Assembly (NCBI RefSeq): GCF_964340395.1
Contig: NC_135552.1
Coordinates: forward strand, 15,899,694-15,961,693
Source: Glandiceps talaboti
Lineage: Eukaryota; Hemichordata; Enteropneusta; Spengelidae
DNA: 62,000 nt
Direction of reading: 5' to 3'
The translations under genes were made by a program, and so were the position numbers. Each line of letters opens with the position of its first letter. The first letter of the stretch is position 1. This document shows positions 53,001-61,763 of the stretch, piece after piece. The notes under the pieces are model-generated. The model had not been told where the DNA came from and did no database searches. It worked only from the letters and a program-made list of their open reading frames with translations.

Positions 53001-56000
53001 ACAGTCAAGCCAACCATGTTGCATTGTGGGTAATGTATCAATTCATCCCGTTGATAAATGTGAATCAATCAATATATTTAAAAAATCTAACTGTCACATT
53101 CCGTGTATGCTGGATGTGGCTCTTTTTTTGTAAATTATAACTTGTATAGTTTGATAAATCCACATAAGACCCCTTAATACAAAGTAATGTAGCGTAAACA
53201 TAACAAGTAACCACAACTAATCTTCCTCTTTTTTTTACAGAAATGCTTGAAGTTTCTGCCAAGAAAGAATTTGACCGCGAGGAGTTTGCCTTTTACTACA
53301 TCCCTGTAAAGTTATCGGATACACTTGGTTTATCAGCAACACGGACATTGACTGTTAAAATCGGGGATTTAAATGATAATGCTCCAGAACCTGCAACAAA
53401 AACAATCAATGTGTACAGTTATAAAGGTAAGAACAACAACAGTTAGGTTTAGATACAGTTTTGGCGAACTTTGACAACTTTGTAAGTTCATGTTACCCTA
53501 TTGAATATCATACAAAAGTTATCCAAATATGGTTGAAATCGAAAGAAAGAAAAAATATTTTCTTCACATTTTCCTTTTTTTTTCCTTTTTTTATTTTTTC
53601 ATTTATTTATTTATTTTATTTATTTATTTATTTATTTATATATTTATTTATTTATGTATTTATTTTTATTTTTATTTTTTGCAATCACAGCAATGCTTAA
53701 GAATATAGTGTCCTGTGGACTGAGCAATGGGCCTTCTCTTGCAAAGTTGCCGAGAGGACCCTTTTCTCGATCTCTCATTCTGTGGTTTCTTGTACAATTT
53801 ACAGTGATTTTAGAGGTGTCCATAGTGTCAAATTTGTTTGTGTTAACTGTCTAAACATGAAAACAGAACACACTACATGTTAATATTACTATGCAATCAT
53901 GTATCAGATACCAGAATGGCCTTGTAACCATCACCAGTTTGAAATACAGACAAGTAACCTGACAACCTTTTGCTATTTTCTCTGTCCCTTACATGCATAT
54001 TTAGGTACAAGCTCAGGAGGTATGGAATCAAAGCTATTGTGTACATTTGTATGCTTGTTTTTGTGCGTTCATGTTTATGTTACAGTAACCATGTCGACCA
54101 ATCTCAAAATGATGACCTCTGTAACTTGACATTTCAAGTCAAGACTGAAATTGTACAGTGTACATACATTTTTTGTTATCAAGTACAAATTATGATTTAC
54201 GTCAAGTAAAAAATTGTACATCAATAACATGTAAACTTTGTAGATACAGAAAATGGTAAACATCAAATTGCTGCATTGTGTGGTTCACAAAATTTCCAAC
54301 AGATTTGGTTTTAAATTTCAATTAAAAAAAATATTGATATTTAGGAATTATATTTGTAGTTTTATATTGTACAAAATATGTGTTACTGTTTTATATCATA
54401 TGGAAAGTTACAGAGGATGTCAGTACAGATCAAGATTTACTTTCTGACTTGGCTCGTAATAGACTACTAGTCATAGTGCATTGGGTTAGCTTAGTTAGTG
54501 CATTATGTTAAACACTGTGCTGGCAATGCCTTGCCAGCATATACTAGCAACTTGAAGGGTTAATACCTCTACCAGTCCAGTGTTAACATAAAGCTAGTGC
54601 AGTGCTAACACCAGGCTGGCACTAATGCCTCACCAGCTTGTGTTTGCAACTGGAAAGGTTAATTACTGCCTCTAGCCCCATACAATATATTGCCACCATG
54701 TATAGCAAATCAGAAAGATGATCTTGAACTGTACTCTTATGTTCTTTACTTATCAGCTAACACTTGTCATGTCATGTGTTTTGTGTCATTTCCCGGTTCC
54801 ATACTATTCAATGCACCAGATGTCACTTATGGGGTAACATTTTGACAGGGTCAGAGGTCATTTTGTGTACACTTGATACTTGATAGTTTTATCAATATAT
54901 TCGAGTTGACTGGAAAAACAATATCAGATGCAATGGCAAATCAAAACGAACATGTAAATGGTATGACCAATCAAAATGTACATGTAAATGCTATGGCCAA
55001 TCAAAATGCACATGTTGATAATATGACCAATCAAAATGTACATGTAAATGATATGACCTATCAAAATGTATCTCAGAGTTGTACATGCAGGATTCCCCCT
55101 TATTGACTCTTTACACTCTGTAGTAAAGGGCAGGTGTAAGGTACTCAGTGGAACTGTGAAATGGTGATTTTTGGTTCTAAAAATACAATTGAGTTTTCTT
55201 TTCTCATATTAACAAATTTTTGCTCCTTTTCTGCACAGTTTTGTGTATCCCAAACTATCATGGTTGAAGGGAATCCATTATTCCTTTGTAGCAGTTTTGT
55301 GTTGTTGTTGTTGTCGTTGATTTTCTAACAACCTACGGGCGAAATTTAATTTTCTTATATTAACACCATTATATTATTGAAGCACTGCACATTGACTATT
55401 ATATCGTATTACTAGTGACTTGTTTCTGTAAATAAAAGGTGGCGTGGAAACAAACAGAGATAAAGTGACCATATCAGAAATGATTTTATCAGTCTAATCA
55501 TTATGTTGGGTACTATTAGTTCTTCATTTGATCTTGTATCACTTCGATCATCCTGTGTATTACATGGGTTCATTTTTTTTTATCGCTGTCACCTGTGCTT
55601 ATACACCTGACAAAAGCAGCCATTCAAGCCCTGTTCTGAATCTCATAATATATGTATCTAGACTGCAAGATACAACTCTGTCCTCATTGCCCGTGAAAGG
55701 GGTTGACACGATGTGTGAGGGCGCCCTCACCAGCATGCGCTATAAAAGGAATTGACCGATGTGTGAGGGCGCTCCAACATCGCATGCCTTAATACACAGC
55801 TGACCATGTCTCCAGAGTTGAATTACTAGCTTATCAAGAGCTTATCTAGTAAAGAGTGACATAACTGAATTAAACGGACTATTTTTATCTGTTTGTATTA
55901 TTAATCACTTTCAACAATATGCCTTTGAAAGATGTCATTTGAATAACTATTTTACTCGGTTCATTATATATATTTGGAATGGGATTTGAATGCTATCTTT

Positions 56001-59000
56001 CAAATATCATATGAATGATTAAAACTGAATCATAAAAATGTAATCTGATGAACAATTCAAGCATAAAGAGATGGAGGTAATGAGATCAATTGAACGACTA
56101 ATGGACCCAACTGCATGAAATTTGACATATATCGACTTGTGCGATATAATTGACTTGAAGAATAGGCAATCAATTAGTACTATGGAATTCCAACTTCAAT
56201 TATCAACAGTTTGTATAGCAAGATTCGAGATATTATTTATAGTAAAAGTTGTTGCATCTATGACTTACTGCTGCATTGTATTGTTGAAATGAGGAATTTT
56301 GTAATTACTGGATGAAGTGCGAATTGTCTTGTTCATCATTAACAGAGTCAAGTGTTGTTTTTCTCTCAATACATTAATGTCGTGGCGTAATACTCTAAAC
56401 TGTTTACTCTGTGTGTACTCAATGAGACAATATCTATGATATTTAATATTTCACTCTGTGTACACATACTAAATTACTAAGACGATATCCATGATACTTC
56501 ACTCTGTGTACACATACTAAATTATGGAGATGATATCCATGACATTTCAGGTGAACTTCCAAGGAGTGCAATCGGAGAAGTATATGCTGAAGATGCTGAT
56601 GAGGTAAAAGGAGATGTCATCAAGTATACAGTAGTTGGCACTGCACCTTCACAGTTTTCGGTAAGGATAATATTTCATATGTTATTTAACTCAACTTTAA
56701 TATTTCTGTGTAATTTCCTAATATTTGATGTTTTAACTTTTGAAAATCTTACACATTTCGATTTAGATGGGATTAAGGACAGGTTCGTAAAGTTCATAAA
56801 ATCATTTTCATACAGCCTTCAGTGATTGGTTTAGACCATGTCACACGCTATGAACTAGTGACCTATAGTGACCTCAATTTGCATATTCAGGGCAGTATTC
56901 ATTTCTATTTTCCCTAGGGCACTATTACCTTAGGACAAGACTATAGTTCCACCAGTGATTTGCTTTCACTCTGGAAAGAATACATGCCTGGGAATGTAAT
57001 GTGTTATAAAACACATATTGCCTTGCCATATTTGGGCACTAGTCGACATCATATTACCCCTCATCATTTTATGTAGCAAAAATTTTCCTCTGCTATCAGA
57101 CTCAGGGAAATAATTACTGCATGACAGCCTCTGAGGTAGTAGGCTTCTACTAGTGCCCTCAGAGCCAGGTAACAAGAGTATAAATAGTGTATTATGTTTG
57201 AACTACTTGAGAAATTTTTTTTGTCGGTGCTCTTCATTTATCTGGAATTATATGGACATATGACATTGTGTGTATTTCCTGTGTAAAACAACATCACTTG
57301 GTGGATATTTCATGAACTTGTTTTTTTTTACAGGTTGAGAAAGATACTGGCACCATTTACATTGAAGCGAACGCTAAGGAAGGAGAGTATGATTTTAAAG
57401 TTGAAGTCCATGAGGAGCCATGGGATCCTGTCATTTCTACAGTTATTGTTATAGTCAAAGAAATTCCAGAAGAGGCAGTCTTCAGTTCTGGATCAGTTCG
57501 ACTGAAAGTATCAGCAGAAAACTTTATATCAGGCAATCCTAGCATGAAGGACAAATTTCATGACGTTCTCGTTGACGTTCTTGGGGCTAAAAAAGAAAAT
57601 ATTGATATCTTCAGTGTTATAAATGTGGTAGATGAAGACAACATGTGTGATGTACGCTGGTCAGCTCATGGATCTCCATATTATAGACCAGAGAAGATGA
57701 ACACAGATGTATTACTGAATAAAGATCTTGTAAGTACTTTAAAGGGAAAGTTATAACTTTCAGTTCTCCCCAGTTACAAAAAAAGTTATCTTAAAAGGGG
57801 AATGCCACTCCATGAAGTAAGGGGATTTTCATTACCTGTCAGTTCTTGAGTGTTATTTCATGATTTCACATCATATAATGTTCACTTGGTTGCCAAGAAA
57901 CATTTAAACTCTTTTCCTCCACTATTGTTTATTGTGATCACCTCTATTTTTCACCTCTATTTTTCACTTTTATTGTTCATAGTGGAACACCATTGCATCA
58001 TGGGTCTTAGTAGATATGATTATTCATATTATGCATACTGACTATTAAAAATATTATCTGAAGGATGAAAGCTGTACGGAGTCATGAATGTTTAGTGTGC
58101 ATCTAATGAATTGACCCATCAGGCATGGTGTATCACTGAAAGAACAACAGAGGTGAAAATGAGTTTCAATTTGGTGTTTCTTGTGTTTCTTGGCAACCAA
58201 GCGAAAATTATGTGGTGCGAAATCATGAAATGTCCCAAAGTTTATGAAAATACCTATATTTCCAGAAATTGGTTCCTCTTTGAATATGAGATGTTTCATG
58301 TTCAAAAATGTATGCTGAGGCATTTTCTTCTTTCTACATACATCTGATGAATACCTTTTTTTTTGGGTTAATATGGATGTAATTCAATTCACAGATTGAG
58401 AGCAGACTTGGTGTCAAGTTTGGTATGGTGCCAATTGACATGTGTCTAGATGAAGGTATTTGCGAGTCATCTTGTACGAATTACTTCACTGCCATCACAG
58501 ACCCAACTGTTGTTGATGCAGGTGAAGACACCTTTGTGTCTGTGACAACAATCCAAACAGCTCAGTGTGTGTGTGGTGCCAAGGAAACAGTGAGAGGACC
58601 TTGTGCATCTAATCCATGCTTGAATGGTGGTACATGCATTGATACTCCATCAGGATATGTGTAAGTTGTTCTATTCATCATCTACTTTATTTAATATGGA
58701 TTGGTTAAAGTGACATATACTATCTACCAGTTGCATAAAGCTGTGCCAATATACACCTGGAACATTTTTTTAAAAACTATTTCATGTTCGTTGACAAACA
58801 TTTAGTGTTACTAATGTTAGATCTGTGTTACACATTAAAACTAAACCAAAAGTTGCATTTTGTTAGTTGATAAATTCTTGAAATATGTTTTGATATCATG
58901 TTACGATTATTGATTTACAGTTGTGAGTGTGATCACCAGTTTGAAGGTCCTAACTGTGAGGATACAGGTCGTGGCTTTAAATCTGGCTATGCCTGGTACC

Positions 59001-61763
59001 AATCATTATCACAGTGTTTAGAAACACGTACTAGTATTGAGTTCCTGACAGCCAATGCAAATGGTGTTCTCCTGTATAATGGTCCTTTGGTGGCATCAGA
59101 CCTAAATGCCCCTGAAGACTACATTGCTATTGAATTAGTGCAGGGTAAACCAATACTCTACATAAACTTAGGATCAGGAACAAAAGTTGTGCCTATACCC
59201 AATTCTCCAGCATTGAACGATGAAAAGTGGCATACACTTGAAGTTGTAAGAGAAGGACAAGTAAGTTCTACAATCTACTGTTTTGTCTTGGTCAAACTTT
59301 ACTTCCACCAGAATAGATTGTTGTCCTTGTATCTATGTACAAGTGTCACCTGACTTTGTTTCATAGACACGTCAAAATTGTGAACAAGCACATAGTCAGA
59401 AATCTTTGGAAAGTGCCTTGGGGACAAAATACCCAGAAAGTTCTTAAGTTCGCTCCAACTTTTACCATACAAATATTTGTTCCTGATCCATTGGAACAAT
59501 TTTTAAGATTTAGGGCAATCACTGTCTTGTTTAGGAAATCCAAATCACTAACTTTCCCCATAAAGTTAACACAGTATTTGGCGGCCATATTGGATCCACG
59601 GCCATATTGGATTCTATGGCCATATTAGATTAAAAAATGACTAAATTTTGATATCATCTTGAACTCTATTTGAAAAATTTGTATGGTGAGCCCAGATTTT
59701 TTTAAATTGATTTTAACTGAGGAGTTTTCTTGAACAAAGTAACAGTAGAAATTGAAAGAGTTTATTTGAAACTTGAAAGGTGTATTCTATGTTAAAACAA
59801 GTAACACTTTTGCCTCAGTAGGGCAACCAACCAACCCATCGTAATTGCCTTTTACAGGTATTCTTTTCATACCAGTGAATATAACTGTACAGCAAAAAGT
59901 TTGGTTAAATTTAAAAAAAAAAATATTTCTTCACAAGTGTAAAAATTATGCCTTCAACAAACTGCAGGCAATATATAGTTCAAACACCATGTCAATGCTG
60001 TGTGTGATTTTTTAGTAGCAACTCACCTTACAAGTTTGATTTTGTTAAAAATAAAAGTTACTTACATTTGCCTTACAGGAAGTGACGTTCATTGTTGATC
60101 ACTGTAAGAATGCTGACAGATCTACATCAGAGAGTAATCCAGATGAATCAAACTGTAAAAGTGCAAAAGACACCACCACCCCAGGCACAAATAGGTATGG
60201 ACATATAGAAACACAGAATTGAAACTTTTTTAAACCTCTATTGTTTTTTCAGTGGAACTAAATAGCGTCATGTGTCTCAGCAGATATGATTTTTTTATCA
60301 TTAGATGCACACTGAATATTCATGACTATTCATGTGAAGGAAGTAAGCTCTTAGGAGTCATGAATATTCAGTGTATATCTAATAAATAATCATGTCAGTT
60401 CAGACCCATGATGCAATGGTGTTCCATAGAAAGAAGAATCAAGGTGAAAAAGAGTTTCACTTTGGTGTTTTTTTTGGCAACCGAGCGAAAATTCTGTGAT
60501 GTGAAATCATGACACACCACTGACCAGAAACCATAGTTATGAAATATTTCCTGAAGTGGAATTCCCCTTGAAGTTTTATTGTTTGCGTTGGACTGCAATC
60601 ATATACATGTAATAGTCAGTGTGTTTGTTTAAGGTTTTAGAACTCCAGTAATAGAGGATAGAAATTTGGTAAAATTTGCACCGATATCTATACATTATCG
60701 AATAATTTTAATGGGGCACACCCACCTAGGAAATACATCAAGATTTTACCTCTGTGCCACCCTTGACAAAAAATGGTGTCAGTATTTTGTGCTTCCATGA
60801 TAAAATCCATTACATATCTTCACCTCTTCGGTTACAGATTTCTGAATGTCAACACACCATTACAACTTGGAGGTATAGATGAAGTTGATTTTACGTACCC
60901 AACTGACTTTAGATATACTGAAGCAAATGGCTTCAATGGATGTATCAGAAATGTCATTCAAGATAGCAAAATCTATGACTTGGCAACTCCAGGCAGAGAG
61001 AAGAACAGTGACCCAGGCTGTCCAAGAACTGACGAATTTTGTTATGATAATAATGGTGAATATGTTTGTAAGAATGGTGTATGTTTAGGTTTACTTGATG
61101 TGGAAGATTTTGTTTGTATCTGTGATCCTGGATATGCTGGTGAAACATGTGACCAAGGTGAGTTGATTGAATTAATTACACTATGACAATATACACATAC
61201 ACATGTATACAACTCAAGATCATAATTTAGAAATAATCTATTTCCCATTTAAGGTGTTGATATTTTTCAAACCACTTAAGGTGTTGATAATTTATAACCA
61301 CTTTCACTACAACTGTTCAGTTATTGAAAGACTCCTATCTATAACCTGTATATACCTAATCTATAGCTGCTAGACCCTTGGAGAATTCTGGTAACTCAAC
61401 CCGACTACCCGTTGCATAGCACCAAAGGAAATGTCGAGGGTGTGCACCAGCGGTACTGTCATCCTCGGTTTTTATTTATCAACCTCCCAAGCACAGATCT
61501 GAGGTCTGATGTCAAGACTATAATATCACGTACATTACACCTTATAATCTCAATGTATTACTAACTTCTTTGTGGTTTGATTTTCAGAACTCAAGGGTTA
61601 TGACTTTGGAGATAATAGTTATGTAGAATATGATCTGCATTCAAGTCTTGTTGCAGATGTATATGCATCTGATTATCAAATCATAGTTGAAACAAAAAGT
61701 GATGAATCTGAACTTATTTGGCATATTGAAAATGACCTTGGCTCAAGATACATCACGATAAAG
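27789..61763 (+). CDS. Type III-like classical cadherin, 16 coding exons, 3' end missing
   Basis: Joining 27789-29049, 41780-42015, 42839-43118, 47500-47730, 48735-48976, 49967-50205, 50909-51072, 52003-52260, 53241-53426, 56551-56660, 57334-57729, 58395-58660, 58921-59260, 60079-60194, 60838-61157 and 61588-61763 gives 4,821 nt, 1,607 codons with no stop; all junctions are GT...AG and in phase. The order is: signal peptide (1-~20), N-terminal region, EC-like repeats at ~112-219, 221-317 and 341-432, an RQRR cleavage site (462-465), six EC repeats (~488-575, 577-686, 687-791, 792-910, 911-1019, 1020-1112), a primitive classic cadherin domain (~1113-1265), EGF (C1271-C1302), laminin G, EGF (C1510-C1546) and the start of laminin G 2. 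This plan is that of non-chordate classical cadherins such as Drosophila DN- and DE-cadherin, which mediate calcium-dependent adhesion at junctions through catenins. The membrane segment and tail lie beyond the window. Confidence 0.9.
30304..30840. repeat. Four or five diverged tandem units
   Basis: Variants of AAAACAGGACAGCATTGATT, followed by CAGGATAGAAATCTATGTTCA, occur at about 30304, 30386, 30473 and 30655, with a weaker one at 30808. The basic spacing is about 85-90 bp, the third interval being about twice that. It lies in cadherin intron 1. Confidence 0.65.
31372..31439. promoter_or_regulatory. Two octamers plus full CRE in intron 1
   Basis: Perfect octamers ATGCAAAT lie at 31372-31379 and 31386-31393 (repeat unit CAGCTCATGCAAATC, 14-bp spacing). 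A full palindromic CRE TGACGTCA lies at 31432-31439. The surrounding 200 bp contains more CG dinucleotides than the rest of the intron. POU-class factors and CREB/ATF are the expected binders. An enhancer role is inferred. Confidence 0.4.
39768..39853. mobile_element. Foldback element B1 (AGCCTGGAATCC family)
   Basis: The left half GGAATCCATGCGGATTGGGA, continuing through TTTTGCTTT, pairs with the right half AAAGCAAAATCC...GGATTCCAGGCTA. A short related copy, AGCCTGGAATCCGTGCGGAT, is at 45696-45730 in intron 3. Confidence 0.65.
41780..42015 (+). CDS. Cadherin coding exon 2: furin site
   Basis: Encodes residues 421-499. It carries SRQRRA, a proprotein-convertase site (R at 41902-41904, cleavage after the R at 41911-41913), preceded by a charged Pro/Glu-rich linker. 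The sequence after it (AVRPEF, then TPSVFTPQTILT) would be the mature amino terminus. The 12.7-kb intron before it is the largest in the gene. Begins phase 1, ends phase 0. Confidence 0.9.
42016..42838 (+). other. Cadherin intron 2
   Basis: AT-rich intron. It contains one foldback element (42575-42656) and a G-rich run at 42723-42740; no exon seen in the rest. Confidence 0.85.
42575..42656. mobile_element. Foldback element C1 (CCCAGAGACTTGGC family)
   Basis: TATCCCAGAGACTTGGC on the left is inverted as GCCAAGACTTTGGGGCTA on the right. The right half, including GTCAAGCCAGTATG and CAGATAGCCAAG, is shared with single-arm copies near 36041-36090 and 37388-37435. Confidence 0.6.
42839..43118 (+). 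CDS. Cadherin coding exon 3: EC4
   Basis: Encodes residues 500-592. It contains the core of the first mature EC repeat, with VDSVTGVL, DVDRE and the calcium linker DVNDNAP (569-575), and opens EC5. Acceptor TTTCTTAG, donor GTATGT. Confidence 0.92.
43427..43529. mobile_element. Foldback element C2, 103 bp
   Basis: AGCCCAGAGACTTGTC (43427-43442) is the exact reverse complement of 43514-43529. Inner parts also pair (GGTGTTA, TATATCTCA). AGCAAGTCTCTGGGCTA near 32783-32799 is a related single end. Confidence 0.75.
45696..45730. mobile_element. Short copy of foldback family B
   Basis: TAGCCTGGAATCC...GGATTTAGGCTA, 35 bp, matches the element at 39768-39853 with its interior deleted. Confidence 0.55.
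47181..47211. repeat. T-run followed by G-run of about 20
   Basis: A run of T followed by roughly 20 G on the plus strand within cadherin intron 3. The G-run could fold as a G-quadruplex; its exact length should be treated with caution because homopolymers assemble poorly. Confidence 0.8.
47500..47730 (+). CDS. Cadherin coding exon 4: EC5
   Basis: Encodes residues 593-669. It shows AQDRDDPNVGGNARVTYSI (the DxD and NARV motifs of an EC repeat) and LDREL, followed by the AVDGGGLSG turn. Phase 1 at both ends. Confidence 0.92.
47731..48734 (+). other. Cadherin intron 4
   Basis: About 1 kb, AT-rich, with no repeat or exon that I can recognise. Confidence 0.8.
48735..48976 (+). CDS. Cadherin coding exon 5: EC5/EC6 junction
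   Basis: Encodes residues 670-750. It starts with the linker strand and DDVNDNPP (679-686), then begins EC6 (YSVSISEA, DAHDPDQGEN). Donor GTAAGA. Confidence 0.92.
49059..49190. mobile_element. Foldback element D with 30-bp arms
   Basis: In cadherin intron 5. Arms 49059-49088 (TATTTGCCAAATAC, then GTTCCATATCTTGCT) and 49161-49190 are reverse complements with two mismatches. Total length 132 bp. The rest of intron 5 (48977-49966) shows nothing notable. Confidence 0.75.
49967..50205 (+). CDS. Cadherin coding exon 6: EC6/EC7 junction
   Basis: Encodes residues 751-829. It carries DYED in place of the usual DRE and a degenerate linker DANDEIP (785-791), so calcium binding at this junction may be weaker. 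EC7 opens with YEMTVPED. Ends phase 2. Confidence 0.92.
50206..50908 (+). other. Cadherin intron 6
   Basis: About 0.7 kb; contains the 31-bp minisatellite at 50727-50817 and otherwise nothing recognised. Confidence 0.8.
50727..50817. repeat. 31-bp minisatellite, three units
   Basis: TATGGATATATGTGTGTGT...GTAGGCTGAGCG starts at 50727, 50758 and 50789. The GT run is longer in later units. Confidence 0.9.
50909..51072 (+). CDS. Cadherin coding exon 7: EC7
   Basis: This 164-nt exon encodes residues 830-884. It lacks any ATG-initiated long frame and was found from phase and protein content: FTVGATNGTV, ALDREG, FQYREEYVF, AEDNPSG. Acceptor ACATACAG, donor GTACTG. Confidence 0.88.
51073..52002 (+). 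other. Cadherin intron 7
   Basis: About 0.9 kb. CATGACAACACACATCTATGT and its variant form a small tandem near 51783-51838; nothing else is recognised. Confidence 0.75.
52003..52260 (+). CDS. Cadherin coding exon 8: EC7/EC8 junction
   Basis: Encodes residues 885-970. It contains FTLTITDVNDNAPEF (linker 904-910), then EC8 with DLTVDENTKP and IIDRDDNSVNGPP. Acceptor TTTGTCAG, donor GTAAGT. Confidence 0.92.
52312..52748. repeat. Two nested tandem duplications in intron 8
   Basis: A unit with a 151-bp period (marker CATTTTGT at 52321, 52472 and 52623, with GAACAGATCTCATTCAAAGT inside) is present about twice. It is followed directly by two copies of a 58-bp unit (marker AAGTTGTCTG at 52631 and 52689, with AAATGCCATGCCAGATGAAG). 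The copies are highly similar, so the duplications are recent. A C-run follows at 52782-52798. Confidence 0.85.
53241..53426 (+). CDS. Cadherin coding exon 9: EC8 end
   Basis: Encodes residues 971-1032. It has FDREE, a TLGLSATRTLTV strand and linker DLNDNAPEP (1013-1021), the last well-formed calcium linker before the membrane-proximal region. Confidence 0.92.
53570..53680. repeat. (TTTA)n-rich stretch
   Basis: T-rich run with many TTTA tetranucleotides, low complexity. Confidence 0.92.
54497..54690. repeat. Two diverged ~100-bp tandem units
   Basis: Both units run AGTGCA...TAACAC (or TAAACAC), GCTGGCA, AATGCCT, CCAGC, then GCAACT, GGTTAAT and a CCTCTA tail. Units start near 54497 and 54596. 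Confidence 0.6.
54933..55070. repeat. 30-bp minisatellite, about 4.6 units
   Basis: Units start at 54933, 54963, 54993, 55023 and 55053, with consensus ATGACCAATCAAAATGTACA then TGTAAATGGT. Being a multiple of three, the array reads as an in-frame ten-residue repeat (M-T-N-Q-N-V-H-V-N-x). There is no splice or phase support for an exon. Most units contain CCAATCA, a CCAAT-box match. Confidence 0.9.
55710..55772. repeat. Repeated GATGTGTGAGGGCGC
   Basis: GATGTGTGAGGGCGC occurs at 55710 and 55758, and again at 1189-1203 at the far left of the window, preceded by GGTTG in two of the three. It marks a dispersed repeat of unknown type. Confidence 0.6.
56551..56660 (+). CDS. Cadherin coding exon 10: start of EC9
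   Basis: This 110-nt exon encodes residues 1033-1069: GEVYAEDADE (calcium-type acidic motif) and YTVVGTAPSQFS. It was found by phase continuity (phase 1 to phase 0) and content; acceptor CATTTCAG, donor GTAAGG. Confidence 0.87.
56661..57333 (+). other. Cadherin intron 10
   Basis: About 0.7 kb, no recognised element or exon. Confidence 0.8.
57334..57729 (+). CDS. Cadherin coding exon 11: EC9 end and PCCD
   Basis: Encodes residues 1070-1201. EC9 ends at IVIVKEIPEEAV (1107-1118). What follows (GSVRLKVSAENFI, KDKFHDVLVDVLGA, IDIFSVINV, C1174) matches the primitive classic cadherin domain found next to the last EC repeat in insect and other non-chordate classical cadherins. EIPEEAV is a recognisable family signature. 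Confidence 0.92.
57793..58290. mobile_element. Large foldback element E1 in intron 11
   Basis: Left arm around 57856-57901 (ATTTCATGATTTCACATCAT, CTTGGTTGCCAAGAAAC) is inverted at about 58178-58231 (GTTTCTTGGCAACCAAGCG, GAAATCATGAAAT). The interior contains ACCATTGCATCATGGGTC and its inverted remnants. Ends are approximate. A second member of the family lies in intron 14. Confidence 0.7.
58395..58660 (+). CDS. Cadherin coding exon 12: PCCD cysteines and EGF1
   Basis: Encodes residues 1202-1289. Cysteines 1218, 1224, 1228, 1259 and 1261 form the cysteine-rich end of the primitive classic cadherin domain. EGF1 starts at C1271 (CASNPCLNGGTC) and is split by a phase-2 intron after the third cysteine. 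Confidence 0.92.
58921..59260 (+). CDS. Cadherin coding exon 13: EGF1 end and laminin G 1
   Basis: Encodes residues 1290-1403. EGF1 closes with CECDHQFEGPNC (C1291-C1302). Laminin G 1 then shows SIEFLTANANGVLLYNG, DYIAIELVQGKPILYINLG and LNDEKWHTLEVVREGQ, the classic laminin-G strand pattern. Confidence 0.92.
59261..60078 (+). other. Cadherin intron 13
   Basis: About 0.8 kb. It contains three copies of GGCCATATTGGAT (or ATTAGAT) at about 59583, 59600 and 59618, with a 17-18-bp period; nothing else notable. Confidence 0.75.
60079..60194 (+). CDS. Cadherin coding exon 14: laminin G 1 middle
   Basis: This 116-nt exon encodes residues 1404-1441: FIVDHC, a Ser/Asn/Asp-rich loop with a second cysteine, and TTTPGTNR. 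It is absent from any ATG-initiated frame and was placed from splice sites and phase (0 to 2). Confidence 0.85.
60225..60575. mobile_element. Foldback element E2 in intron 14
   Basis: Shares with the intron-11 element the segments AGCAGATATGAT, GACCCATGATGCAATGGTG, GAGTTTCACTTTGGTGTTT, GGCAACCGAGCGAAAATT and GTGAAATCATGA. The centre is a palindrome around GAATATTCATGACTATTCAT and GAGTCATGAATATTC. The outer left arm seen in intron 11 is missing here. Confidence 0.7.
60838..61157 (+). CDS. Cadherin coding exon 15: laminin G 1 end and EGF2
   Basis: Encodes residues 1442-1548. Laminin G 1 ends with LQLGGID, GFNGCIRNV and PGC (C1503). EGF2 uses C1510, C1519, C1524, C1535, C1537 and C1546; its 10-residue spacing between C1524 and C1535 is longer than in a standard EGF module. 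Confidence 0.92.
61158..61587 (+). other. Cadherin intron 15
   Basis: About 0.4 kb, no repeat or exon recognised apart from a short duplication of TTAAGGTGTTGATA near 61251-61290. Confidence 0.75.
61588..61763 (+). CDS. Cadherin coding exon 16: start of laminin G 2
   Basis: Encodes residues 1549-1607. YDFGDNSYVEYDL, DYQIIVETKSDESELIWHI and SRYITIK match the first strands of a second laminin G domain. Donor GTAAAT. The gene runs off the right edge after this exon; 61764-62000 is intron. Confidence 0.88.

Larger units (their letters stand above)
53427..56550 (+). other. Cadherin intron 9
   Basis: 3.1-kb intron holding a (TTTA)n-rich stretch (53570-53680), two diverged ~100-bp units (54497-54690), a 30-bp minisatellite (54933-55070) and GATGTGTGAGGGCGC repeats near 55710-55772. 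No exon is supported. Confidence 0.85.
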
